A DNA stretch of 64,000 nt. Origin: Xenorhabdus ishibashii (GTDB lineage Bacteria; Pseudomonadota; Gammaproteobacteria; Enterobacterales; Enterobacteriaceae). Made by a program: the position numbers and the translations under genes. A model generated the notes under the pieces. That model was not told the DNA's origin, did not search any database, and saw only the letters and a program-made list of their open reading frames with translations. Each line of letters starts with the position of its first letter. Positions within the stretch are counted from its first letter, which is position 1. The DNA is taken from contig NZ_NJAK01000001.1 in assembly GCF_002632755.1 (NCBI RefSeq), positions 1,178,001 to 1,242,000 of the forward strand, read 5' to 3'. Below are positions 47,233 to 55,161 of this stretch, piece by piece.

Positions 47233-47907
47233 TTATCCTGCGCCGTACCCAATCCCTTGTAATTGACGTTCCAGCGCCTTGCTGAATTCTTCATCATTCA
47301 TACCCAAGAACGCGCGGGCGGGGATGGTAATTTCCCATTGGCTTTTGATTTCTTCGCCACTTAATATGCGGATTATCGTTCCGGCCTGAATAAATTTCAT
47401 ATTGGCAGTAATCTCCTTGATTGGGGGTTTACGCCAGCGTTTCCCTTTTTTGACTTTATAGCCTAAGTCACGCAACTTCTTTGCTTGCCTGATAGTCGCC
47501 ATCCGTTCACGGTCAACGTTCTTTTTCACCTGCTGCCGGCTAATCTGAACATTCATCCCGTATTGCTGTGCATAACCCACCACACCTGCGGGCACTGGCT
47601 GGCTGCCATTCCGGTAATGCCCGCCTTGCAGATAAACACGCACCGCGTCAATTTCCGGCATTTCCCGGATATGTAACAGCTTCGGCATGTTCCTGAGCAT
47701 CTTCTGTCGCCTTGGGCTTTTTCGGGCAGGCCAGCTTTCGCCCTCGGGTGAACGCTGATTGCGTACATTGCGCTTGGCGGCATCAATCAACCCATATTTG
47801 GCAATGCGCCATAATAGGCGCTGACGCTTTTTCTCCGGCAAATCAAGGCTGCGCAACTCATCTTGCAATTTCTTAAGCTGGTTGCGGTTTAATTGGCTGT
47901 AGATCAT
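47233..47907 (-). CDS. Virion morphogenesis protein (gpS-like tail completion)
   Basis: The 224-residue basic protein resembles the P2 gpS tail-completion family: it has the early RLLWRIAKYGLIDAAKRNVR and SPEGESWPARKSPRRQKML segments, where the family shows its (x)NF..S.P.G..W.PL-type motif, and PARAFLGMNDEEFSKALERQ at the end. It overlaps the gpR-like gene upstream by four bases. Confidence 0.88.
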   Translation of the reverse strand: MIYSQLNRNQLKKLQDELRSLDLPEKKRQRLLWRIAKYGLIDAAKRNVRNQRSPEGESWPARKSPRRQKMLRNMPKLLHIREMPEIDAVRVYLQGGHYRNGSQPVPAGVVGYAQQYGMNVQISRQQVKKNVDRERMATIRQAKKLRDLGYKVKKGKRWRKPPIKEITANMKFIQAGTIIRILSGEEIKSQWEITIPARAFLGMNDEEFSKALERQLQGIGYGAG

Positions 47908-48404
47908 GCAGGGTGTTTCCCTATGTGGGCACCCGTCTCATCCACACTGTGCACCGCGCCTTGTTCAGCGAACCAGACTTCGGACTCGGCCAGTGACCAG
48001 CGCTTGCCATCAAACGGGATCATGCCTTTCGGGTCTTCCCGTATCACCACGGGTTCAGCCAGCGACAGCGACACCACGACAACCGCCGTATTGCCGTCCA
48101 CTTCAACGGTTAATGTCGGTTGTTCCTGCTCGACATTGGCATCACCGAAACTATTTCCCTGGGCAGTTAACCATGCATCAATCAGCAAGGGGATATTGCG
48201 CGGATCACACTCCCGATAGGGGAAGCGCCCCCACGCAATCACCGCCTCATATTGCTGGACAAACATCTGGTATTGCCCCAGCCCTAAATCCCGCTGTGCC
48301 GGAATAAAGCGGATTTCATCCATTTCACTGGTGAATTCCGTCTCGCAGAGGCGTTCCGGCAGGTTATTCCGTAAAAAAGCCGTGAGATGCTGTAACTTAC
48401 TCAT
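47904..48404 (-). CDS. Tail completion protein (gpR-like)
   Basis: The 166-residue protein begins MSKLQHLTAFLRNNLPERLC, then has the conserved YEAVIAWGRFPYRECDPRN and NIPLLIDAWLTAQG segments of the P2 gpR family. It is followed by gpS as in P2. Overlaps of four bases on both sides show translational coupling. Confidence 0.88.
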   Translation of the reverse strand: MSKLQHLTAFLRNNLPERLCETEFTSEMDEIRFIPAQRDLGLGQYQMFVQQYEAVIAWGRFPYRECDPRNIPLLIDAWLTAQGNSFGDANVEQEQPTLTVEVDGNTAVVVVSLSLAEPVVIREDPKGMIPFDGKRWSLAESEVWFAEQGAVHSVDETGAHIGKHPA

Positions 48405-48853
48405 ATGGATCGTACCGTCACACGTCCATGCCCTTTCATATTGCGCAGTACCATAGCAGCTTCTGCCAGCAGGCGGGTGCGCACTTCCGGGCTTTCCTGT
48501 CCCGGATTGGGGGCACGGCTAACCAGCGTTGTGTATTCCCCCAGTAAATCGGCTTTTGCCCTGGCATATACTGCTTTTTTATACTGGCTGACCAGGGCGT
48601 TACTCCCGTTGATGGTAATGCCTGCTACATCGGCCGCCCGCTGATAACCTTTGGCCTGCAAACGTGATCTCAGGCGCTGTAAATCCAGATTGATCTCGGC
48701 CACAGTCGCCAGCAGCGCATTGGCTAACATATCGTTATCTAAGTCCGCAGGCAGCTTGCGATTGACCTGAAATTCCCGCAAATTTAAATCCGGCCAAAAG
48801 CCATCATTGGTCAATGGGGCGTCCCGGTAATCCACGGTATTGCCATTAAACAT
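48401..48853 (-). CDS. Head completion protein (gpL-like)
   Basis: I start at MFNGNTVDYRDAPLTNDGFW because AAGGAG lies seven bases upstream; the frame is open 24 codons further. The 150-residue product matches the P2 gpL family, with NDGFWPDLNLREFQVNRKLP and VSQYKKAVYARAKADLLGEY. It finishes packaged heads. It is followed by the gpR-like gene with a four-base overlap. Confidence 0.9.
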   Translation of the reverse strand: MFNGNTVDYRDAPLTNDGFWPDLNLREFQVNRKLPADLDNDMLANALLATVAEINLDLQRLRSRLQAKGYQRAADVAGITINGSNALVSQYKKAVYARAKADLLGEYTTLVSRAPNPGQESPEVRTRLLAEAAMVLRNMKGHGRVTVRSI

Positions 48854-48952
48854 CGCATTTCTCCTTGAAAAAAAGCGGGCTGTCCGGTTTCCACGGCCAT
48901 CAGCAATCAATTGCCCTGCCTCCACCGCGCCCGCTCCGGCTTGCGGTAGTCG

Positions 48953-49660
48953 TTATGATTCGGTTGTCAGTGCCCGTATACGGGCGGCAATCCGTTGCCG
49001 ATAGGTTTTCACGCCTGATGCCGGGTTGCATTGATGCGCTTTTGCCAGCCAGCTATCGGCTTTCTCCAGCACATCCAGGCTCTCTACGTTGCTGGCTTTA
49101 ATGTCAGCGTTATCCCCTTTCAGTCGCATTAACGCAGCAAATTTGTAGTACTTGGCCTTGATTTTCTCGTGAACTTGCCATTTTTCAGTCACATTCTGAA
49201 ATGTCCGTGAAAAATAGGGTTCAACAGAATGACCCGCTTCGGCTTCCCTGTGTGCCCAAAGCAACACGGTATCGGCCACGAATGCCGGGAAGCTACTGCG
49301 AAAATGGTCGGGGGTGAGCTGTCCCTGCTCAATGGCGATATCCGCCCAGTCCAGACCGTGGTCAAACTCCCCAATATCAAATAACCAAATCACGCAGTAG
49401 GCAAAAATCGGGTTGCCGTACACTTCGCCCTCATCCAGATAACGTTGGGCTGTGGGCAGATAATTGGGTAACAGTTCCCGCTTTTTCATCTCAACCCGTT
49501 CTGCGGTCAGCGTTAACTGGCGCAACCGCTTAACATCCTGCTCAATGGCACGGGCTTGCAGGTGCATACTCGCGCCATCGGCAATGGCAACCGCCTGTTG
49601 CCGTGCCAGTTTCTGGCGCAGCTCCACTTCCGCCCGATGGCGTTGAGCAGGTGACAACAT
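48953..49660 (-). CDS. Terminase small subunit (gpM-like)
   Basis: The 235-residue protein has the P2 gpM signature: MLSPAQRHRAEVELRQKLAR at the start, then LPNYLPTAQRYLDEGEVYGN, FAYCVIWLFDIGEFDHGLDW and LLWAHREAEAGHSVEPYF. With the gpP-like ATPase it recognises and cuts cos DNA. It overlaps the capsid gene by one base. Confidence 0.93.
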   Translation of the reverse strand: MLSPAQRHRAEVELRQKLARQQAVAIADGASMHLQARAIEQDVKRLRQLTLTAERVEMKKRELLPNYLPTAQRYLDEGEVYGNPIFAYCVIWLFDIGEFDHGLDWADIAIEQGQLTPDHFRSSFPAFVADTVLLWAHREAEAGHSVEPYFSRTFQNVTEKWQVHEKIKAKYYKFAALMRLKGDNADIKASNVESLDVLEKADSWLAKAHQCNPASGVKTYRQRIAARIRALTTES

Positions 49661-50691
49661 CAGTCTGTTTCCACTTTTTCCGCAGGTTCAGCCACCGTGC
49701 CAATCGTCACGGCTTTTTCATCATAGGCTGCGTACAATTCCGGCGTTTCCAGTGCATAACCTTCGTTGCGCAGGTATTTGTTTTCGAACTGCTTACGGTC
49801 ATCGACAAACTCGGCCTTACGCTGACGGGTATTGCGCTGGGTCAGAATTTGCAGGTTCGGCAACATGGTGACCACCATACGCTTACCCGGCATAAACGGC
49901 GGCACCATCGCCGGACGCCCTGCGATAGAACTCCCCAGCATTTGCGCGGCGATCTTTTCCGTTGGCCTGTCGGCAGCCTGATACAGCCGGTATTGCTCTG
50001 CGGCGACCAAATCCGCACCCACCAGTACCGTTAAACGCGGATCATGGCGGAACTGTTGCGGAATGCAGGTGTTAATCAGATCGGAAGCCATCGCATCCAG
50101 TGAGCTAAAATCACCGTGTTCATCCAGTTTCACGGGCGTGGTAATGACCTGCTTGCCGCCGTTCCACTCTTTGGCAATCTGATGCCAGCCTTTGTTGACA
50201 TCTTCGCCGTTCGGGTTTTCGTCCGGTTGGGTTGTCTCCGCCACTCGCTGACCGTTAAAGCCCACGCGAAGCATATCCAGCGCAAACGATTCATTGGTGA
50301 ATGCCTGCATACGCTGGAAGAATTCTTCTTCACTGCCGGAGTTCGCCCAAATGGACAACAAGTCCCATTTCAGCGCGGCGCCGGAATCAGTTTCCGCCAA
50401 TTTATATTCATTGCCATCGACACCCGTGGCACGGATAAAGCGACCATCTTTTTTACGCCCGGTAAAAAGCCCTGGATTACCGACCGAGACAACTTGTCCG
50501 GAAAGGTGATCCACATCCGCGCAGGTGATCATGTTGAGGAATTCAACCGATTCCAGCAGCGCACTGCGCAACGCGGTTTCTTTTGGATCAGACAGTGCGA
50601 AGTAACGTGAAGTATCAGGAACCCCATAGGCTTCGGCGAGTCCAGCAGAATAATTCTGCAAAAAAGCGCGTGCCCGTTGATTTAATTGCAT
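49660..50691 (-). CDS. Major capsid protein (gpN-like)
   Basis: The 343-residue protein is the P2 N-type capsid, with NQRARAFLQNYSAGLAEAYG at the start, SVEFLNMITCADVDHLSGQV, a central GADLVAAEQYRLYQAADRPT and the late MVVTMLPNLQILTQRNTRQR. It follows the scaffold gene with a 26-bp gap. In P2 the N terminus is trimmed by the O protease. Confidence 0.95.
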   Translation of the reverse strand: MQLNQRARAFLQNYSAGLAEAYGVPDTSRYFALSDPKETALRSALLESVEFLNMITCADVDHLSGQVVSVGNPGLFTGRKKDGRFIRATGVDGNEYKLAETDSGAALKWDLLSIWANSGSEEEFFQRMQAFTNESFALDMLRVGFNGQRVAETTQPDENPNGEDVNKGWHQIAKEWNGGKQVITTPVKLDEHGDFSSLDAMASDLINTCIPQQFRHDPRLTVLVGADLVAAEQYRLYQAADRPTEKIAAQMLGSSIAGRPAMVPPFMPGKRMVVTMLPNLQILTQRNTRQRKAEFVDDRKQFENKYLRNEGYALETPELYAAYDEKAVTIGTVAEPAEKVETD

Positions 50692-50717
50692 AGCTCTTCC
50701 CTTTGCTCTATCAAGCG

Positions 50718-51578
50718 TTACAGATAGTTAAAATTTTTGTTTTTATTGCCTTGCGGATTTCTCTTCGGCAACGGCGTTGCCATCTTATTCAGCTTGCCGA
50801 AGTTCTTTAAAATCGACGGCAGGCTGTCACGTAAACGGGCAAACTCTTCGGTATCGACCACTTCCTTAACGGTTTCGACATCTTCCTGCACTTCGTCCAC
50901 GACCTGCTCAGTGGATGCTTGCGCCGCTTCCACAGCGGCCAGTCGATCTTCCATTCTGGCTAATGCTTCCGCGATTGCCTGCAACGCATCACCATCATCA
51001 TCACCAGCGGGTTGCTCGGTGGGGGTTTCTGCCTGCTCTTCAATATTGAAGAGGCTACGCCATGTCTTCTTTGTGCCTTTTGTTCCCTTAGCCATCGTTG
51101 TTCCCTTTTGCTTAAATTCCCTGATTTCATCAATCACCAGCGGTTTATAAGTCCCCGACCGATGCGTTTTTTTCTTTTTACTAAATTGCAGGCGCGTGGT
51201 GCCCACACTGGCTGGCGAACTGGTGACTGCCAGCCCTTCCAGATATGATTTGCCTGTCCCGCGAAAGTTACCATTTGGCGTAAATTCCACGGAAGTAAAC
51301 AACAGTTGCCCGTCCCGGTTGGCATCCAACAAACGGTGATTGGGTCGCAGTTGCGCATAAAGGCGTAACAGCCCATCGTCGCCCCGTTCGGCTTTGACCG
51401 CCAACACTTCCCCCATCGCGCCCATCCAGCGTTCATGCTCCGGCCAGATAACAGCAGTATAGAGTTGCGGATCATAAAGCTCTGCGGCATCCAGAATCCA
51501 TTGCGGTTCCATCACCCGGCCATCAACGGTGTCGCCTTCCATGGCAATACATATCCAGTTAGTCATTAACTGAGACAT
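50718..51578 (-). CDS. Capsid scaffold and protease (gpO-like)
   Basis: The 286-residue protein is the P2 O-type scaffold with an N-terminal serine protease (about residues 1-135): an Asp near position 16-20 (GDTVDGR), the His in VIWPEHERW (about residue 48) and the Ser in LFTSVEFTPNG (about residue 95). The C-terminal half is a charged coiled coil (LARMEDRLAAVEAAQASTEQ) ending in a basic tail. It is the first gene of the long minus-strand late block. Confidence 0.92.
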   Translation of the reverse strand: MSQLMTNWICIAMEGDTVDGRVMEPQWILDAAELYDPQLYTAVIWPEHERWMGAMGEVLAVKAERGDDGLLRLYAQLRPNHRLLDANRDGQLLFTSVEFTPNGNFRGTGKSYLEGLAVTSSPASVGTTRLQFSKKKKTHRSGTYKPLVIDEIREFKQKGTTMAKGTKGTKKTWRSLFNIEEQAETPTEQPAGDDDGDALQAIAEALARMEDRLAAVEAAQASTEQVVDEVQEDVETVKEVVDTEEFARLRDSLPSILKNFGKLNKMATPLPKRNPQGNKNKNFNYL

Positions 51579-51756
51579 ATCGCATTCCTTATCATTGCTT
51601 CACACACAGTATTGCGAATTAAATCAGCGACGGCGAGCGGTGCAATGCGGATGAATTCGGATATAACGCATAACCGAATGAAACCGAAGTTAACCAGACG
51701 AAAGCCGCCTGTTCGCACGGCATAATGAGGGCATCATAAAACAAGGATGTTTAACA
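51579..51756. promoter_or_regulatory. Divergent late promoter region with an inverted repeat
   Basis: The 178-bp spacer separates the divergent scaffold and terminase ATPase genes and should hold the two late promoters activated by Ogr. ATTCGG (51655-51660) and CCGAAT (51674-51679) form an inverted repeat with a 13-base centre, and the word AACCGAA occurs twice ten bases apart (51672 and 51682). Ogr-type sites in P2 are spaced dyads about 55 bp before the start. AAGGA precedes the terminase ATG. Confidence 0.45.
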
Positions 51757-53541
51757 ATGGCCAAATACTCAGATGAACTGATCAAAGTAGCAAAGTCGCT
51801 TTATCTGCGCCGCTATACGCCAGTTGAAATTGCCCGTGAATTAAATCTACCCAATCGGCGGATCATTTATTACTGGGCGGAAAAAGGGCACTGGGCGGAT
51901 ATGCTCAGTCATGAAAGTGTGATTGAGGCCATTAATCGCCGCATTGCATTGCTCAGTGAGCGCAATAATAAGACCGCACCCGAACAGGACGAACTCGACC
52001 GCCTGATAGGCCATCATGTCAAACTGATAGCACAGGAAAATAAACATAAAGAGAAGCTGGCTGAGATCAAGGCGCGGGCAGGCTCTAGCAGTGAAAGCGA
52101 ATATGCCCCATCTGGGGACGGTGAACCGAAGAAAAAGAAACGCTACCGTAAAAATGATATTTCAGCGCTGACAGAAGAAGATTTCCAGACTTTTGTTGAT
52201 AGTAATTTATTTGGTTACCAAAAACATTTACGTACTAACAAACAGAAGAGTGTGCGCAATATTTTAAAATCCCGCCAAATCGGGGCAACATGGTATTTTG
52301 CATTTGAAGCCTTTGAAGATGCGGTGTTAAACGGTAACAGGCAAGTTTTCTTATCCGCCTCCAAACCACAGGCACAGGTGTTCCGCTCCTATATCGTGAA
52401 CTTTGCCGAACAGCTTTTCGGAATAACGTTAACGGGTGAGCACATCCGCCTGAGTAATGGTGCTGAATTGCGTTTTCTTTCGACCAATAAGAACACGGCA
52501 CAATCTTACAACGGCCATCTCTATTGTGATGAATACTTCTGGATACCTGATTTTAAACGATTCAATGAAGTCGCTTCCGCAATGGCAACACAAGATCATT
52601 TCCGCACAACTTATTTTTCTACCCCCAGTGCGAAAACCCACCCTGCCTATCCGTTCTGGACAGGGGACGAATGGCGCGGCAATGATGCTAAACGTAAGAA
52701 TGTGGCCTTTCCTACTTTTGATGAATACCGCGATGGCGGGCGCGATTGCCCTGATGGTCAGTGGCGTTACGTCATTACATTGGAAGACGCTATCAAGGGC
52801 GGCTTTAACCTCGCCAGTATCGACCGACTGCGCAATAAGTACAATAAAGACTCATTTAACATGCTGTTTATGTGTGTGTTTGTTGACAGCGGTGCATCAG
52901 TGTTTACCTACAGTCAGGTTGATAAATGCGGCGTAGATATCAATCTCTGGGAAGATCACAACCCCAACGCCTCGCGTCCGTTTGGTGAGCGTGAAGTCTG
53001 GGGCGGCTTCGACCCTGCCCGTTCCGGTGATACCTCTACCTTTGTGATTGTTGCCCCGCCGTTGATGGCAGGCGAAGCCTTTCGGGTGTTAGCCACGTTC
53101 TACTGGCAGGGCATGAACTGGAAGCACCAGGCGAAACTGATTGAAGAGCTGTTCAAGCGTTACCGCTTTACCCATATCGGCATTGATACCACGGGCATTG
53201 GGCACGGGGTCTATGAAATGGTGCAGGACTTCGCGCCCCGCCAGACACAGGCCATTCACTACAGCCAGCAAAGCAAAAACCAACTGGTCATGAAGATGAT
53301 CGATGTGGTCAGCGAAGAACGTCTCGAATGGGACGGGGAACAAAAAGAAATCCTGGCCTCATTCCTGGCTATCCGCCATACCACCACGGGCAAAGGGGGT
53401 GCCATGACCTTTGTTGCCGACCGTTCGCAGGAAACCGGACACGCCGACGTGTTTTGGGCTATCTCCCATGCCCTGATGAATGAACCCCTCAATTACGAGA
53501 AGAAACGCACCTCCAAATATCAATTTTCAAAGGCAGCATGA
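51757..53541 (+). CDS. Terminase large subunit ATPase (gpP-like)
   Basis: The 594-residue protein is the P2 P-type terminase that powers packaging. It starts MAKYSDELIKVAKSLYLRRY with a helix-turn-helix-like segment (YTPVEIARELNLPNRRIIYY, residues 18-37), has the ATPase region with LKSRQIGATWYFAFEAFE (about residue 170) and the Walker B-like LYCDEYFWIPDF (about 252), and the nuclease region starting GGFDPARSGDTSTFVIV (about 420). Its stop overlaps the portal start by four bases. Confidence 0.95.
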   Translation: MAKYSDELIKVAKSLYLRRYTPVEIARELNLPNRRIIYYWAEKGHWADMLSHESVIEAINRRIALLSERNNKTAPEQDELDRLIGHHVKLIAQENKHKEKLAEIKARAGSSSESEYAPSGDGEPKKKKRYRKNDISALTEEDFQTFVDSNLFGYQKHLRTNKQKSVRNILKSRQIGATWYFAFEAFEDAVLNGNRQVFLSASKPQAQVFRSYIVNFAEQLFGITLTGEHIRLSNGAELRFLSTNKNTAQSYNGHLYCDEYFWIPDFKRFNEVASAMATQDHFRTTYFSTPSAKTHPAYPFWTGDEWRGNDAKRKNVAFPTFDEYRDGGRDCPDGQWRYVITLEDAIKGGFNLASIDRLRNKYNKDSFNMLFMCVFVDSGASVFTYSQVDKCGVDINLWEDHNPNASRPFGEREVWGGFDPARSGDTSTFVIVAPPLMAGEAFRVLATFYWQGMNWKHQAKLIEELFKRYRFTHIGIDTTGIGHGVYEMVQDFAPRQTQAIHYSQQSKNQLVMKMIDVVSEERLEWDGEQKEILASFLAIRHTTTGKGGAMTFVADRSQETGHADVFWAISHALMNEPLNYEKKRTSKYQFSKAA

Positions 53542-54572
53542 TGAGCAAGAAAACGTTAAGGAAAACCGCCAAGGCAGCGCATACTAACCCCCGTCAACGG
53601 AAAATGAGCCTGATCACACTGGGTAAGCCTGAACCAATACTCACCACTATGACGGATTACCAGAAAATCTGGTATGACAACGATTATGATCATTACACCC
53701 TGCCCATTGACCGTCTGGCACTGGCGCAGCTCACCAACATGAACGGGCAACACGGCGGTATAATCTACTCCCGCCACAATATGATTGCCTCTGATTACCT
53801 CGGTGGCGGACTGAGCCACGAACAATTCAGGGCAGCTATTATCAATTTCCTGATTTTCGGGGATGTGGCCATCCTGAAAGTGTGCAACTTCTGGGGGGAT
53901 ATTGTCAGACTGGAGGTGCTGCCCTCCCTTTACCTGCGCCGCCGTCAGGACGGCGATTTTGTGGTCTTGCAGGAAGGTGAGCCACTGGTTTACTCACCGG
54001 AAGAAGTGATCTTCATTAAGCAATATGACCCACAACAGCAGGTTTATGGCTTGCCGGATTATATCGGCGGTATCCATGCGGCCTTGCTCAACTCAGAAGC
54101 GACCATCTTTCGCCGCCGCTATTACCACAATGGTGCCCACACAGGCGGCATCATTTACACCAATGATCCCAATGTCTCTGATGAAACCGAAGAAGAAATT
54201 ATCCGGAAACTGCAACAAAGCAAGGGGATCGGTAATTTTGACACCCTGTTCGTGAATATTCCCAATGGCGACCCTGACGGCATCAAGTTTATTCCGGTCG
54301 GGGACATTTCCGCCAATGATGAATTTGCCAATGTCAAAAGTATCAGCTCACAAGACGTGCTGACCGCCCACCGATTTCCGGCCGGACTGGCGGGTATTAT
54401 CCCGACCAATGCCGCCGGATTGGGAGATCCGGAAAAGGCGCGGGCTGCCTACCGTCTGGATGAAGTTATCCCTGTTCAAAATATGTTCATGAATGCGATA
54501 AATACCCCTGATGTGCCAGAAATATTACATATCCGTTTTCAACAAGATAACGCAATTTCGGGTGAAGAATGA
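53538..54572 (+). CDS. Portal protein (gpQ-like)
   Basis: The 344-residue protein is the P2 Q-type portal: DNDYDHYTLPIDRLALAQL, GLPDYIGGIHAALLNSEATI and HRFPAGLAGIIPTNAAGLGD are characteristic. It forms the ring through which DNA enters. It overlaps the terminase gene upstream and the Ogr gene downstream (ATGA), giving a three-gene operon. Confidence 0.95.
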   Translation: MMSKKTLRKTAKAAHTNPRQRKMSLITLGKPEPILTTMTDYQKIWYDNDYDHYTLPIDRLALAQLTNMNGQHGGIIYSRHNMIASDYLGGGLSHEQFRAAIINFLIFGDVAILKVCNFWGDIVRLEVLPSLYLRRRQDGDFVVLQEGEPLVYSPEEVIFIKQYDPQQQVYGLPDYIGGIHAALLNSEATIFRRRYYHNGAHTGGIIYTNDPNVSDETEEEIIRKLQQSKGIGNFDTLFVNIPNGDPDGIKFIPVGDISANDEFANVKSISSQDVLTAHRFPAGLAGIIPTNAAGLGDPEKARAAYRLDEVIPVQNMFMNAINTPDVPEILHIRFQQDNAISGEE

Positions 54573-54889
54573 GCAAGAAAATGGTAAAATCGAGGCAAAT
54601 CGATACATTGGGAATGAGGAACATGCGCGTATTAAAAATCATCTGTACCGAGTGCGGTGCTAAGGCCGTCATTCGCAAAACTAACCGGATGCACCGCGAA
54701 ATTGCTGATGTGTATTGTTCATGCTCTGATGTTGAGTGCGGCCATACGTTTGTGATGAACCTGGCGTTTTCACACACTATCAGCCCCAGCGCCAAAACGG
54801 GCAATATCCTGTTGCAGACCGTGATTAATAACCTCAATCCGCAACAGCGCCAGATGGCGTTAGACTTGCTGCAAGCCAATGCGGCATGA
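54569..54889 (+). CDS. ogr: Ogr/Delta-type late gene activator
   Basis: Ogr-family proteins bind zinc and turn on P2 late promoters. The 106-residue frame overlaps the portal stop (ATGA); a later start at MRVLKIICTEC is also possible. The family core is CTECGAKAVIRKTNR followed by CSCSDVECGHTFV, giving the four Cys of the zinc finger, and the TF(V/I) strand. In P2 the gene lies after D next to attP; here it is the third gene of the portal operon, an unusual place. Confidence 0.88.
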   Translation: MSKKMVKSRQIDTLGMRNMRVLKIICTECGAKAVIRKTNRMHREIADVYCSCSDVECGHTFVMNLAFSHTISPSAKTGNILLQTVINNLNPQQRQMALDLLQANAA

Positions 54890-54897
54890 CTTAAGTT

Positions 54898-55074
54898 TTA
54901 AGAAGCCACTCTCAGTGGCTTTTCTATCAACTCACTTCTTACCTGTTCTGCCAGTTCCCCAACCCAATATAATGCTATTTGCCTATCTTTATCGTTAAAA
55001 CACTCCCCACCACCAATTTTAGAAATTAACTCGATACGTTCTAAAAGAACAAATGTATTTAAAGAATCAGACAT
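54898..55074 (-). CDS. Small prophage protein, 58 residues, unknown
   Basis: A short minus-strand frame beginning MSDSLNTFVLLERIELISKI, preceded by AGGGAT, and ending EKPLRVAS. The sequence is polar and helical with ALYWVGELAEQVRSELIE. It lies downstream of replication gene A on the same strand and its last codons overlap the terminator hairpin of the Ogr operon. The coding look (ribosome site, no rare features) is reasonable, but I know no family for it. Confidence 0.55.
   Translation of the reverse strand: MSDSLNTFVLLERIELISKIGGGECFNDKDRQIALYWVGELAEQVRSELIEKPLRVAS
54903..54923 (+). terminator. Terminator of the portal-Ogr operon
   Basis: The arms AAGCCACT and AGTGGCTT form a perfect 8-bp stem with a 3-base loop, followed by TT and C. 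It begins 13 bp after the Ogr stop. Confidence 0.8.
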
Positions 55075-55161
55075 CATATCCCTACTATTATTATACTGTA
55101 TATATAAACAGACAAATTAATATAGTTATTATTTGAATTAATTTCACTAAGAAATAGTTAG

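Noticed and set aside
50116..50610. Plus-strand frame of 164 codons opposite the capsid gene
   Set aside because: Antisense to a clear capsid gene in a one-direction late block; its sequence resembles no protein.
54890..55161. Cos site expected near the end of the portal operon in P2-like phages
   Set aside because: I could not recognise a cohesive-end sequence; a comparison with the HP1 and P2 cos sites would be needed.
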